Part shown: positions 36,223-45,827 of the stretch, one piece after another | How positions within the stretch are numbered: position 1 is the first letter of the stretch | Layout: each line of letters starts with the position of its first letter | From: Pseudoalteromonas sp. T1lg75 | Lineage (GTDB): Bacteria; Pseudomonadota; Gammaproteobacteria; Enterobacterales; Alteromonadaceae | Direction of reading: 5' to 3' | Assembly (NCBI RefSeq): GCF_002964705.1 | Contig: NZ_PQCD01000033.1 | Coordinates: 181,757 to 245,756, forward strand | DNA: 64,000 nucleotides | The notes under the pieces: generated by a model | Told to the model about the DNA's origin: nothing | The model's input: only the letters and a program-made list of their open reading frames with translations | The model's database searches: none | Program-made: the position numbers and the translations under genes

Positions 36223-36990
36223 TTAGTCATTAAAGGTTTGCAGCTCATGATAGGGGTTGCGCAGCTTTTGCTGGTACCAGCTTGTATCTTCGATGGCGGC
36301 GAAGGCTTCTTTAATGTTGGCCACCGTAGTGGCATCCAGATCTTTGTTGGCCGCCAAGTAGCCATAGACGCTGAGCTCTTCGATGGCGCTGATAAAACGC
36401 AAATGACTGGCGGGCAGATTAAACTGCTGCGCCATGGCACCCACATAGTTAGGGTCATCGATGATTAAATCCACCTTACCCGAAAGCAACAGGCGATAGG
36501 AATGTTTGATATCTGTGGTTTGCAGCACGGTAAAGCCGCGCTTAACAAAAAACAAGGCGCTGATGTCATCGCGCTGCACCGCAATGCGATAGGCACGGGC
36601 GTCCTCGAGTTGTTTGATGTTGATGTGTTTGCTCGAAGCTAAGCTGACAAAGCCCAAGCGAAAATAGGCGACCTTGCCCAGCCAGTGGAACAGCGGCTCG
36701 CGCTCCGGTGTTTTCGCTAAACTGTAGATCAGCGTATTGGCCTGCTTTTTGGCGAGGTAAAAGGCCCGAGCCCAGGGGTAGATGTTGATGTCGGCATCCA
36801 CATTCGCTTCGCTGAGCACATGACGAACGATATCCGTACTGCTGCCGCCGATATTGTCATTGATTAAAATCTGGTTCGGCGGGCTCAGTTCGGTCACCAC
36901 CTGCACGGCGTCATCCGCAGCACTGTTAAAGGATAGAAGTGCGCATAGGAAAGATAACAAGGGGAGTGACGTTCGCAGCAAGGGGGTCAT
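36223..36990 (-). CDS. Periplasmic substrate-binding protein, SBP family 3-like
   Basis: A 255-residue protein with a signal peptide (MTPLLRTSLPLLSFLCALLSFNSAADD). The fold is the family 3 amino-acid-binding type seen in segments VQVVTELSPPNQI, DIVRHVLSEANVD, INIYPWARAFYLA and KVDLIIDDPN. No transporter permease or ATPase is next to it, so it may be an orphan sensor or scavenger. The AAGGAA ribosome site is correctly spaced. Ligand unknown. Confidence 0.83.
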   Translation of the reverse strand: MTPLLRTSLPLLSFLCALLSFNSAADDAVQVVTELSPPNQILINDNIGGSSTDIVRHVLSEANVDADINIYPWARAFYLAKKQANTLIYSLAKTPEREPLFHWLGKVAYFRLGFVSLASSKHINIKQLEDARAYRIAVQRDDISALFFVKRGFTVLQTTDIKHSYRLLLSGKVDLIIDDPNYVGAMAQQFNLPASHLRFISAIEELSVYGYLAANKDLDATTVANIKEAFAAIEDTSWYQQKLRNPYHELQTFND

Positions 36991-37095
36991 GCTTTTTCCT
37001 TAAGCCAATAATTCCCCTAAGCATAGATAAATGCGATCGAGAATGCACCTAATAACGCAGAAAATATTCCTTATTTGGGTACTTTAATGAATTTA

Positions 37096-37255
37096 TACCA
37101 ATTCTGTTAAGTATGTGAGCAGATATAGCGCCGGATAAATGATGTGATAACAAGGCGGAATTTTTCTTATGTAGTTACTCTACATCGAAAAATTCCAACG
37201 CCGTGAGCATGACATTTAGCCCGCTAGAATGATTAGCTATTTAAGTGAATTGGTA
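37096..37255. repeat. MITE-like interspersed repeat, copy 2 (short form, inverted relative to copy 1)
   Basis: A 160-base element bounded by TACCAATTC and GAATTGGTA. Bases 37096-37182 are nearly identical to the reverse complement of the right half of copy 1 (5680-5957). The outermost 20 bases of the other end also match. The middle differs. No coding capacity is visible. Confidence 0.78.
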
Positions 37256-37276
37256 TTAGTAGGGTGCAGAAACGAT

Positions 37277-37297
37277 AAAAGGGCCTTGCGGCCCTTT
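37277..37297 (-). terminator. Intrinsic terminator of the nucleoside transporter gene
   Basis: AAAGGGCC at 37278-37285 and GGCCCTTT at 37290-37297 form an 8-bp perfect stem with loop TTGC. On the minus strand a T4 run follows. Confidence 0.75.
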
Positions 37298-37392
37298 GGT
37301 GAAGTATCGTTCAAGTTAGCTGTTACCTTAACCCCTTAAGGCAACAACCTAGGTCTAAGACCCTGTTTTGCAACTGTGGCTTCTCTTTGTTT

Positions 37393-38616
37393 CTAAGCAA
37401 TAGAGAGGAAAAACCCAGCAATTGCGGCGCTCATGAGGTTGGCCATAGATCCTGCCAACACTGCTCTGAGCCCTAGACGTGCGATGTCCTTTCGCCGGCT
37501 TGGCGCCATACCGCCAATCCCGCCTAGTAAGATAGCTATCGATGACAGGTTAGCGAAACCACACAGTGCAAAGGTTACGATTGCTTGTGTGTGCTTACTT
37601 AACTCATCACGATAATTTACAAAGTCCAAATAAGCGACGAACTCATTTACGACTAATTTCTGGCCGATAAAGCTACCGGCTCGCATGGCTTCATCCCAAG
37701 GCACACCCAATAACCAGGCGACCGGGGCGAAGACATAACCTAAAATCTGTTGTAGCGTCAGCTCCGGGTTATCGAAGAAGCCGCCGAACCAGCCTAATAC
37801 GCCGTTCAATAGGGCGATTAGCGCGACGAAAGCCAACAACATGGCGCCCACGTTCAGGGCCAGTTGCATACCGCTTGAGGCCCCAGCGGCCGCGGCATCG
37901 ATTACGTTTACCGGCTGCTCATGCTCGGTATCGAGCTCGGCCAGTGTTTCCTTCGGGGTTTCCGTCTCCGGCACGATCATTTTGGCCATCAGGAAACCAC
38001 CGGGTGCGGCCATAAAGCTGGCAGCAATCAGGTAGTGCAGTTCAACGCCTATCTTTACATAACCGGCCATGACCGAGCCTGCTACCGTGGCTAAGCCACC
38101 TACCATGACTGCGAATAATTCCGACTTGGTCATGGTGGTAATAAAAGGTTTTACTATCAAAGGCGCTTCGGTTTGGCCCACGAAAATATTGGCGGTGGCC
38201 GAGAGCGACTCGGGGCGCGACGTTTTCAATAGCTTTTGCAGCGCACCGCCTAAGAATTTAATCACCCAATCCATGATGCCGAGGTAATACAAGACCGCCA
38301 CCAAGGATGAGAAAAACACGATAACCGGCAACACCTGAAAGGCGAATAAAAAGCCTAATGTGTCTTCCTTGGCCAGAGGACCGAATAAAAAGCTGATGCC
38401 ATCGGTGGCATAGCCGATTATTTTGGCAACCCCTCTGGACATGGCTTCAAGTATGTTTTTGCCAAATTCAAAAAATAATACAAAGCCACCTATGATGACT
38501 TGCAGTAAAAATGCCACACCCACGGTGCGCACGTTAATCGCTTTGCGGTTTGTTGACGCCCCGTAGGCAATCGCCAGTAGCACCAGCATACCGATCAGGC
38601 TCATTAATGTTGTCAT
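37393..38616 (-). CDS. Concentrative nucleoside transporter (CNT/NupC family)
   Basis: A 407-residue inner-membrane protein with the CNT family layout. The conserved [13 protein letters not shown] segment carries the Gln-x-Glu substrate motif. NEFVAYLDF and the late [17 protein letters not shown] segments (the second nucleoside-binding half) are also present. It imports nucleosides with a cation gradient. It lies 14 bases after udk on the same strand, so transporter and kinase are an operon, and faces deoB-deoD, which degrade the imported nucleosides. Confidence 0.93.
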   Translation of the reverse strand: MTTLMSLIGMLVLLAIAYGASTNRKAINVRTVGVAFLLQVIIGGFVLFFEFGKNILEAMSRGVAKIIGYATDGISFLFGPLAKEDTLGFLFAFQVLPVIVFFSSLVAVLYYLGIMDWVIKFLGGALQKLLKTSRPESLSATANIFVGQTEAPLIVKPFITTMTKSELFAVMVGGLATVAGSVMAGYVKIGVELHYLIAASFMAAPGGFLMAKMIVPETETPKETLAELDTEHEQPVNVIDAAAAGASSGMQLALNVGAMLLAFVALIALLNGVLGWFGGFFDNPELTLQQILGYVFAPVAWLLGVPWDEAMRAGSFIGQKLVVNEFVAYLDFVNYRDELSKHTQAIVTFALCGFANLSSIAILLGGIGGMAPSRRKDIARLGLRAVLAGSMANLMSAAIAGFFLSIA

Positions 38617-38630
38617 TGCCGATGTTCCCG

Positions 38631-39290
38631 TTATTCTTGTAGTAGGTGTTTGATTTTACTTTTTATTATGTCAATTGCTACGCGGTTTTTGCCACCTCGG
38701 GTAACGACCAAATCGGCGTTATGCTTGGACGGCTCGATAAACTGGTAAAACATAGGTCGCACGGTGCGCTTGTATTGTTCGACAATCGATTGGATTGTGC
38801 GGCCACGCTCTTCAATATCGCGTTGCATACGGCGCATTAGACAGATGTCCAGAGGCGTATCGATAAACACCTGGATATCAAATTCTTCTCTCAGTGCCGG
38901 ATCGCTTAACAACAAAATACCCTCGACGATGAGGATCTTTGCCGGTAAAACGCGGCGTGTTTCCTTTGCGCGGGTGTGCTCGTTATAGTCATAAATGGGC
39001 ACATCCACGGCGCACCCTTCGCGCAATTGGCGCAGGTGCTCGACCAACAATTCGTGCTCAAAGGCATCCGGGTGGTCATAATTGGTTTTGACGCGATGCG
39101 CCATAGGTAAATGCGATTGATCCCGGTAGTAGGCATCTTCCTCGATAATGGCGATCGCCCCAGGCTCTAGCTCATTGACCAGTTCGTTATAAATAGTTTG
39201 ACTAAACAACGACTTACCCGATGCAGACGCACCGGCAATGGCGATAATGGTTTGTGTCACAAACAAAGCATCCAGACTGAAATTAGACAA
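38631..39290 (-). CDS. udk: Uridine kinase
   Basis: A 219-residue enzyme that phosphorylates uridine and cytidine with ATP or GTP. The P-loop [20 protein letters not shown] and the [20 protein letters not shown] blocks are typical of Udk. The reading frame starts at a TTG at 39290 without an obvious ribosome site. The start matches the usual spacing of about a dozen residues before the P-loop, and no in-frame ATG lies in that part. It is the first gene of the leftward operon with the CNT transporter. Confidence 0.92.
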   Translation of the reverse strand: MSNFSLDALFVTQTIIAIAGASASGKSLFSQTIYNELVNELEPGAIAIIEEDAYYRDQSHLPMAHRVKTNYDHPDAFEHELLVEHLRQLREGCAVDVPIYDYNEHTRAKETRRVLPAKILIVEGILLLSDPALREEFDIQVFIDTPLDICLMRRMQRDIEERGRTIQSIVEQYKRTVRPMFYQFIEPSKHNADLVVTRGGKNRVAIDIIKSKIKHLLQE

Positions 39291-39563
39291 TTGATTACTT
39301 TAGCAAATTCGCCACTAATAATCTCAATTGATGCCATCCTTTAGCGCTTATGCGCGCCAAAAGTGACGCAAATCCTCACGTTATTCCGACAAATGTAGCC
39401 TTTGTACCGGGTTTTTATAAGGACTTATGTCCGCTTGAAAAAACATCAGTGGCGAACCCCTAGCGCCCAGATCAAACCTATAATTACTGTAGGACTTTTG
39501 TCCTGTTGGTAAATTTATCAAGTGGTTAAAGTTAGCAACATAGCGTAATAGAGCGAGGCAAGT

Positions 39564-40796
39564 ATGGCACGAGCAGTGATCTTGATGGCCGACAGTCTGG
39601 GTATAGGCGCGGCACCGGATGCCGAGGCCTTTGGCGATCTTGGCGCCAACACCCTGGCCCACATTTTAGATGCCTACCAGCAGCACTGGGGTGAACCCCT
39701 GGCGCTGGCAAACTTGTCGCGACTGGGTTTGATCGATGCCTGTGAGGCGGCGTCTGGTCGAACCCTTAACGTTGCCAATCGCCAACAGCCAATGGCTGCG
39801 TGGGGTTATGCCAAGGAGTTATCCAGTGGCAAAGACACGCCGTCGGGGCATTGGGAAATGGCCGGTGTGCCGGTGTTGTTTGATTGGGGTTATTTCCCCT
39901 TAACCACACCTAGCTTTCCTGCCGAGTTGATCGAGGAATTGGTAGCGCGCACCGGTATTCCCGGGATCTTGGGTAATTGTCATGCTTCGGGCACGACCAT
40001 TATCGCCGAGCTCGGTGAGGAGCATGTGCGCACGGGTAAGCCAATTTGTTACACCTCGGCCGATAGCGTGTTCCAAATTGCCGCCCATGAACAAAGCTTT
40101 GGCTTGGATAACTTGTATCAGGTATGTGAAGTTGCACGCTCACTGCTTGATGACTACAACATCGGCCGCGTGATTGCGCGCCCCTTTGTTGGCAATGACA
40201 AGGATGATTTTAAGCGCACCGGTAATCGCCGCGATTATTCGGTGTTACCGCCGGCCCCGACAGTGCTTGATAAGCTGGCGGCCGCCGGTGGCGAGGTGAT
40301 CAGTATTGGCAAAATTGCCGATATTTATGCCCATCAGGGGATCACCCAAAAATATAAGGCGCCGGGCCTGGAAAACCTGCTGGCGAAAACCGTCGAGGTG
40401 TTTAAACAGGCGCCGGACAACAGCTTGGTATTTACCAACCTGGTGGACTTCGATGAGCTATACGGTCATCGTCGTAATGCCGTGGGTTATGGCGAAGCAT
40501 TGAAAGTATTCGATGACTTTTTGCCCCATGTGCTGGCGCAGTTAAAAGAAGATGATCTGCTGATCATCACCGCCGACCATGGCTGCGACCCCACCGCCCC
40601 AGGCTCGGATCATACTCGCGAGTATGTGCCGGTAATCGCCTATCGCCCGGGCATGCAAGCCGTGGCTCTGGGTGAGCGTGAGAGTTTTGCCGATATCGGC
40701 CAGACCCTGGCGCAATGGTTTGACCTAACAACACTTGAATATGGTAACGGCTTTGTTGCGGCGCTGTCGCTCGATACGCCGGACACAGCACAGTAA
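39564..40796 (+). CDS. deoB: Phosphopentomutase
   Basis: A 410-residue metalloenzyme of the alkaline-phosphatase superfamily that converts (deoxy)ribose-1-phosphate to the 5-phosphate. Characteristic blocks are [15 protein letters not shown] at the N-terminus, [26 protein letters not shown] and TADHGCDPT...SDHTRE, which hold the two manganese ions. The length is normal. The gene is 11 bases upstream of deoD and divergent from the udk-transporter operon across 273 bases. Confidence 0.95.
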   Translation: MARAVILMADSLGIGAAPDAEAFGDLGANTLAHILDAYQQHWGEPLALANLSRLGLIDACEAASGRTLNVANRQQPMAAWGYAKELSSGKDTPSGHWEMAGVPVLFDWGYFPLTTPSFPAELIEELVARTGIPGILGNCHASGTTIIAELGEEHVRTGKPICYTSADSVFQIAAHEQSFGLDNLYQVCEVARSLLDDYNIGRVIARPFVGNDKDDFKRTGNRRDYSVLPPAPTVLDKLAAAGGEVISIGKIADIYAHQGITQKYKAPGLENLLAKTVEVFKQAPDNSLVFTNLVDFDELYGHRRNAVGYGEALKVFDDFLPHVLAQLKEDDLLIITADHGCDPTAPGSDHTREYVPVIAYRPGMQAVALGERESFADIGQTLAQWFDLTTLEYGNGFVAALSLDTPDTAQ

Positions 40797-40807
40797 GAGG
40801 ACAAGAT

Positions 40808-41509
40808 ATGAGTACGCCACATATTAGCGCAGCCCAGGGCGATTTTGCCGAAACGGTATTAATGCCGGGCGATCCACTGCGTGCCCAATACATTGCCGAG
40901 CACTTTCTCGACGATGCGAAACAAGTGACTGGCGTACGCAATATGTACGGTTTTACCGGCACTTATAAAGGCAAGCCGGTGAGCATCATGGGCTCGGGTA
41001 TGGGCATTCCATCCATGTCCATTTATGCCCGCGAGCTGATCGTCAGCTACGGCGTGAAAAACATTATTCGTATCGGTACCTGTGGCGGCATCGCCGCGGA
41101 TACCAAAATTCGTGACGTGATTTTTGCCCAGGGTGCGAGCACCGACTCCAATGTCAACCGTGCCCGTGTACGTGGCTACGATTTTGCCGCCCTGGCCAGC
41201 TATGGCTTGCTTGAAAATGGCGTGCGTGCCGCTCGTGAATTGGGTATTGATGCCAAGGTAGGTAACGTGTTTACCACGGATACCTTCTATCAGGCCGACC
41301 CCTCGTTCTACGAAGAGCTGCATAAGCTGGGCGTGTTGGCGGTGGACATGGAAACAGCCGGTCTTTACGGCGTGGCCGCCGAATACGGCGCCAATGCCAT
41401 GGCGCTGTTTACGGTGAGCGATCATGTGATCACCGGCGAAGCAACGCCAGCCGAAGAGCGTCAAAGCACCTTTAACGAGATGGTGAAAATCGCCCTCGAA
41501 TCAATCTAA
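40808..41509 (+). CDS. deoD: Purine-nucleoside phosphorylase, DeoD type
   Basis: A 233-residue hexameric-type phosphorylase. The phosphate-binding residues lie in [19 protein letters not shown] and RIGTCGGI. The [16 protein letters not shown] and VSDHVITGE (catalytic Asp) segments are intact. It releases the base from purine (deoxy)nucleosides, feeding deoB upstream. The gene overlaps nothing and is followed by a terminator that lies in a duplicated segment. Confidence 0.95.
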   Translation: MSTPHISAAQGDFAETVLMPGDPLRAQYIAEHFLDDAKQVTGVRNMYGFTGTYKGKPVSIMGSGMGIPSMSIYARELIVSYGVKNIIRIGTCGGIAADTKIRDVIFAQGASTDSNVNRARVRGYDFAALASYGLLENGVRAARELGIDAKVGNVFTTDTFYQADPSFYEELHKLGVLAVDMETAGLYGVAAEYGANAMALFTVSDHVITGEATPAEERQSTFNEMVKIALESI

Positions 41510-41568
41510 TTTATGCACCTAGGGACTATCCCTAGGTTGCAACACCCGTGTTCCTTGGTAATACGTGA

Positions 41569-41684
41569 AAAACGTTAACCTCAAAGTCCCCGCTTTTTAG
41601 CGGGGCTTTTTTATGCCTGGCATTTATCACAACAAGTTGTCGCTCTCAGTCTCGCCATGTTGAATGCATGTAAAACTCCTGATA
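41569..41684 (+). repeat. 116-bp direct repeat, left copy, carrying the deoD terminator
   Basis: Bases 41569-41684 match 42740-42855 at 112 of 116 positions (C/T at 41579 and similar). The segment begins AAAACGTTAA, holds a strong hairpin terminator and ends ACTCCTGATA. The two copies flank the 293-residue gene at 41830-42711. Confidence 0.9.
41587..41612 (+). terminator. Intrinsic terminator of deoD
   Basis: CCCCGCT paired with AGCGGGG around a TTTT loop, followed by CTTTTTT. It lies 78 bases after the deoD stop. Confidence 0.9.
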
Positions 41685-41829
41685 GTTTGGTTCTGTTAAG
41701 ATAATTTCTCAGTAAAGCGGCGAAGTGATTTTGCCAACTTATTTGGAGGTTTGGCATCGATATCCAGCCGGTTACCACATTTGTGCCTATTCGCTGAAGA
41801 GCAATGCTTTTAAAAGGAAGTAATGTCCA

Positions 41830-42711
41830 ATGTTAAAGAGATTGATAGATGGTTTAATTTTTGGCACAGGATTTGGTGTTGCCTTTGTTGTGGTCTGGGT
41901 TGTTGCTATCTATTTTGTAATACCGCCTATACTCGAAGGTTCTTTTCAGTCTTCTAGCTTAGACTCCAGAACATTGGAAGAAACGATTGACCAAGCCCCG
42001 CCTATTCGCGAGCCAAATAACTTCCTAGGATCGTCAGCAATCTATTCAGGTGAATTTCCAATAAGTGGCTATTCTAAGCTTTCAGCAGGCGAAGGTATTA
42101 TTAATGGCACGGTTGCAGTAAACGGAAAACCTTTAGCAGGTTTGAAACTGAGATTAGCTCTTAATGGCAGCGCAAAGAGTCAATGGGCGATAACTGATAT
42201 TAAAGGAGTGTACGAGGTTAGGGTGCCTTATGGTGAGTACAAAATTGATGGTTATGAATTTGATTATTCGATTGTCAATGAATTATTACCGGGGAAAATA
42301 AGTCATCCTGAAGACCGAAACTCCACTTCAAAATTTTGGGTCAGTGAAACTGAACAAGGGCGTGGATTAAATTTTAGGTTTGTTGATCCTATTATCAAAC
42401 GCTTAGATAAATCGAGATTTTCAAGTTCTGATTCTGTGGTGCTAAAGTGGGAGCAATATCCAAATGCAGTTAAATATAAGATCCAGATTTTTGAAAAAGT
42501 AGATCCAGATACATGGAAAAGTAAGTCAATTTTCGATTGGCCAGCAAGGCCCTCTACAGAGGATACTTTCCTTGATTTGAGTAAATATGATGTCACTTTA
42601 AAGCCAGGTCATTACTATGGGTTTGAAGTACAGGCCGAGAACGCAGAAGGGAATTTGATTTCGGAGACTCATAGGAAGCATCAGGATTACGATTTTGAGA
42701 TAGAGCAGTAG
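41830..42711 (+). CDS. Orphan membrane-anchored protein with carboxypeptidase-regulatory-like and Fn3-like domains
   Basis: A 293-residue protein. The N-terminus is a membrane anchor (LIFGTGFGVAFVVVWVVAIYFV), after a short cytoplasmic start. Residues about 85-140 resemble a carboxypeptidase regulatory-like fold (GIINGTVAVNGKPLAGLKLRLAL, VYEVRVPYGEYKI). Residues about 195-285 look like an Fn3-type fold (SSDSVVLKWEQYPNAVKYKIQIFE). Base composition is clearly AT-richer than that of the neighbours. The gene is between two 116-bp direct repeats and breaks up the nucleoside locus. This suggests recent acquisition by duplication or insertion. The function is unknown. Confidence 0.75.
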   Translation: MLKRLIDGLIFGTGFGVAFVVVWVVAIYFVIPPILEGSFQSSSLDSRTLEETIDQAPPIREPNNFLGSSAIYSGEFPISGYSKLSAGEGIINGTVAVNGKPLAGLKLRLALNGSAKSQWAITDIKGVYEVRVPYGEYKIDGYEFDYSIVNELLPGKISHPEDRNSTSKFWVSETEQGRGLNFRFVDPIIKRLDKSRFSSSDSVVLKWEQYPNAVKYKIQIFEKVDPDTWKSKSIFDWPARPSTEDTFLDLSKYDVTLKPGHYYGFEVQAENAEGNLISETHRKHQDYDFEIEQ

Positions 42712-42739
42712 AGCAAGAGCGTATTGGCGCTGGCAAACG

Positions 42740-42855
42740 AAAACGTTAATCTCAAAGTCCCCGCTTTTTAGCGGGGCTTTTTTATGCCTGGTATTTATCA
42801 CAACAAGTTGTCGCTCTCAGTTTCGCCATATTGAATGCATGTAAAACTCCTGATA
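42740..42855 (+). repeat. 116-bp direct repeat, right copy
   Basis: Matches 41569-41684 with four substitutions and no gaps. It holds its own copy of the hairpin terminator at 42758-42783. That terminator now follows the orphan gene. Confidence 0.9.
42758..42783 (+). terminator. Intrinsic terminator (duplicate of the deoD terminator)
   Basis: The same CCCCGCT/AGCGGGG hairpin and T run as at 41587-41612, now 46 bases after the stop of the orphan gene. Confidence 0.88.
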
Positions 42856-43186
42856 AGAGTTAATTGCTCTTGGTTCGCTGTGCTCGGCCCTTTCTGACCC
42901 CAAAAACAGCGCCAAACTGGTCGTATCACCACACCAAATTAATCCTAACCATTTCAAATAACTAGATAATTCCATTTTCAGACTTTAGTCGTAGTTGATT
43001 TTTCTTTCATTTCGTATTTTTGTTGATAGGATGTTTCCTAAAGGTTAATTCGCAGGCTTGAATTAGCCTTCATAAAAGTGATTTTAATAAATCGATAATA
43101 CGTGCTTTAACTTACTCTTCTTTGTCTCCACCTTTGGGTGTGTCGATTGATAAAGAAGAGTAGGCAGGATAATCAACGGGACACAC
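42856..43186 (+). promoter_or_regulatory. Upstream region of the TonB-dependent receptor with an 11-bp inverted repeat
   Basis: No gene seen. Near the right end TACTCTTCTTT at 43113-43123 is perfectly complementary to AAAGAAGAGTA at 43152-43162, with a 28-base spacer. The stem is 24 bases from the receptor start. It may be a binding site or a leader hairpin affecting translation. Confidence 0.4.
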
Positions 43187-45727
43187 ATGACAACACATCG
43201 TTTAAATATGCTGGCAGTAGCCGTCGGCTTGGCCGTATCCACGGTCTCAGTGCAAGCCGAAGAAACACAACAGGTCAAAGCAGATGAAAAAATTGAGGTA
43301 ATTTCGGTACTGGGGTCGCGCATGGCTAATCGCACGGCCACGGAATCTACTTCTCCTGTTGATTTGATCGACTCAGATGACCTGAATAAGGGTGGCTATA
43401 CCGAGCTGGGTCAAAGCTTACAGGCCACCGCGCCGTCGTTTAACTTTTCTCGTACTCAGGTATCGGACGGCTCCGACCTGTTCCGCCCCGCGACCCTGCG
43501 TGGCTTACAGCCAGACCAAACTCTGGTGCTGATCAATGGTAAACGTCGTCATAACCAGTCTATCTTCGGCCTTAATGGTACGGTAGGCGCCGGTGCCGCG
43601 GGTACCGATATGAACGCCATCCCCATGACCGCGTTAAAAGGCGTTGAAGTCTTGCGTGACGGTGCCGCAGCGCAATATGGCTCCGATGCCATCGCCGGCG
43701 TTATCAACCTTTCTTTAAATAACTCAACGGGTGTTACTACCGGTTACGTGCAAGCGGGCAGCACGGGTGAAGGGGATGGCGACACCATTTCTATCGGCCT
43801 AAACCGCGGTTTTGATATCGGCGATGAAGGCGGTTTTATCAACTTCTCTGTTGAATACCGTGATGCCGACGGCACCAACCGTGCTCAGCGCGACATTGGT
43901 GGCTCGGTAGATGTGCCTGCGGGTACCCTGTCCGACGAAGTGCGCTGGGGACAAGGTAATGCCGACAGCGAATTTACCTCACTGTTTTACAATATGGCCC
44001 TGCCTATGGGCGATAATGAACTGTACTCCTTTGGTGGCTATTCAAACCGTACTGCGTTAGGTAATGGCTTCTATCGTAACTTCGACCAGGCCTCTAAGAA
44101 CGTGGTCCAGGTATATGGCGACGGCTTCCTGCCACGCATCGATAACGAGGCGGAAGATATCTCCTTTGCCTTGGGTCTACGCGGTGAGATAAACCCAGAC
44201 TGGAACTATGATGTTTCAGCGGTTTATGGCGAAAACACCTATGACTTTAATTCGAAAAACACCATCAATGCGTCTTACGCGGCTGAGTATGTGTTCAACA
44301 ATCCAGATGCCACGGACGAAGAGATCATTGCCAATGCCGGCCCCCGTGGCGGTTATTCTGGCGGCTTCCGCTTCGACCAAACAACGGTGAATGCGGATGT
44401 AACGGGTATTATCGATATCGGTCGTACCGACCCTGTTTATCTGTCAATTGGTGCTGAGTACCGTAAAGAAAACTATGAAATCGTCCCAGGTGAAGAAGCA
44501 TCTTACGCCTGTGGCCTAGCAAATATGGATACCTCTTACCCTTCGGTAAATGATCCTGACCAATTTGCAGAATGTGGTTTCCAGGCTTACAACGGCTTAC
44601 GTCCTGAAGCATCGAACGACGAAAGTCGTCACAGCTATGCCTTATATGCCGATGCCGAAACATTAATCACCGACGCTTGGCAGGTAAGTGCGGCGCTGCG
44701 CTATGAAGACTTCTCAGATGCCGGTGACGACATCATAGGTAAATTAGCGACTCGCTATGAAGTGAACGATGATTTCGCCATTCGTGGTGCTATTTCATCT
44801 GGCTTTAGAGCGCCATCATTACAACAAAGCGCTTACACCGCCTACACCACTAACCTGGGTGCCGGTGGCGTGTTATTGCAGTCGTTTACCGCAACGGCCG
44901 GCTCGGATTTCCCATCTGCCCTGGGTGTAGATAACCTGGAGCTAGAGACCTCTGAAAACTTAAGCTTTGGTTTTGTTTACGATGTCAGCAGCGAGCTATC
45001 ACTCACCGTTGATTTCTATCACGTAGAGATCAAAGACCGCATCACCCTAGGCAGCTTGATGTCAGCAGAAGATGTAGCCTTTAGCCCAGAAGCGGTAGCC
45101 GCGCTTAATGCCACCGGTGCAGAGCAGGCGAACTACTTCTCAAACTCGGTTGACTCAACCACGAAAGGGGTGGATATCATCGCTTCTTATCGCACCGATT
45201 TATACGATGGTGACTTCTCAGCGACCTTCGCGGGTAACTTGAACGACACCGAAATCGACGATGTAAACGCGCCTGAAGGCATTCCAGATAATATCGCTTT
45301 GGATGATTTACAACGTAGCTTCTTAACCGATGGTCAGCCGGGTGAGCGTGCTACCCTGACATTCGAATATGAGCGTGGCGATTACAACAGCATGTTGCGC
45401 TTTAACTATTTCGGTGAGACCGACGTTAAATACTTCGGTAATGACCATATCGGCCTACCGGATGAGTTATCGCCTACCGGGTCATTTAAAGACACCAGCA
45501 CCGTTGAATCGGCCGTGCTTGTGGACGTAAATGTGGGTTATCAGCTTTCCGAGGAGATCATGCTGTCTGTGGGTATCGACAACCTGTTTGATGAAACCCC
45601 TGATGAGCTTGGTCAAGACGAAGCGCTTGACTTTATTTCAAATCAGGCATTTAAATACCCGCTTCGCGCAGTGCCGTATGGCTTTGATGGTATGACCTAT
45701 TATGCGAAAGTAAGCTTTAGCTTCTAA
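43187..45727 (+). CDS. TonB-dependent outer-membrane receptor
   Basis: An 846-residue receptor with a signal peptide (MTTHRLNMLAVAVGLAVSTVSVQA). The TonB-box-like stretch IEVISVLGSR is followed by the plug domain (RPATLRGLQPDQTLVLINGKR, DMNAIPMTALKGVEVLRDGAAAQYGSDAIAGVINL). A 22-strand-type barrel ends at KVSFSF. This class imports large or scarce nutrients. Its place directly after deoB-deoD and opposite the CNT transporter suggests a nucleoside or deoxynucleoside ligand, but that is an inference from position only. It is followed by a strong terminator and has a hairpin in its leader. Confidence 0.9.
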   Translation: MTTHRLNMLAVAVGLAVSTVSVQAEETQQVKADEKIEVISVLGSRMANRTATESTSPVDLIDSDDLNKGGYTELGQSLQATAPSFNFSRTQVSDGSDLFRPATLRGLQPDQTLVLINGKRRHNQSIFGLNGTVGAGAAGTDMNAIPMTALKGVEVLRDGAAAQYGSDAIAGVINLSLNNSTGVTTGYVQAGSTGEGDGDTISIGLNRGFDIGDEGGFINFSVEYRDADGTNRAQRDIGGSVDVPAGTLSDEVRWGQGNADSEFTSLFYNMALPMGDNELYSFGGYSNRTALGNGFYRNFDQASKNVVQVYGDGFLPRIDNEAEDISFALGLRGEINPDWNYDVSAVYGENTYDFNSKNTINASYAAEYVFNNPDATDEEIIANAGPRGGYSGGFRFDQTTVNADVTGIIDIGRTDPVYLSIGAEYRKENYEIVPGEEASYACGLANMDTSYPSVNDPDQFAECGFQAYNGLRPEASNDESRHSYALYADAETLITDAWQVSAALRYEDFSDAGDDIIGKLATRYEVNDDFAIRGAISSGFRAPSLQQSAYTAYTTNLGAGGVLLQSFTATAGSDFPSALGVDNLELETSENLSFGFVYDVSSELSLTVDFYHVEIKDRITLGSLMSAEDVAFSPEAVAALNATGAEQANYFSNSVDSTTKGVDIIASYRTDLYDGDFSATFAGNLNDTEIDDVNAPEGIPDNIALDDLQRSFLTDGQPGERATLTFEYERGDYNSMLRFNYFGETDVKYFGNDHIGLPDELSPTGSFKDTSTVESAVLVDVNVGYQLSEEIMLSVGIDNLFDETPDELGQDEALDFISNQAFKYPLRAVPYGFDGMTYYAKVSFSF

Positions 45728-45740
45728 ACGCAATCGAATA

Positions 45741-45768
45741 AAAAAGCACGCGAAAGCGTGCTTTTTTT
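45741..45768 (+). terminator. Intrinsic terminator of the receptor gene
   Basis: AAAAAGCACGC pairs with GCGTGCTTTTT around the tetraloop GAAA, followed by a T7 run. It lies 13 bases after the stop. Confidence 0.93.
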
Positions 45769-45827
45769 ATGTCTATCACTTCTGAACGGCGCTGAACGCC
45801 TAGTGCTTATCACCTATTGCGTAGCAA

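Larger units (their letters stand above)
36991..37392. other. Intergenic region with a MITE-like repeat and a terminator
   Basis: 402 bases without a gene. They hold the promoter of the leftward binding-protein gene, the interspersed repeat at 37096-37255 and the terminator of the leftward nucleoside transporter gene. Confidence 0.6.

Noticed and set aside
41569..42855. Composite transposon or insertion sequence bounded by the 116-bp repeats
   Set aside because: No transposase, no terminal inverted repeats and no short target duplications are visible; the repeats are direct copies of a terminator segment.
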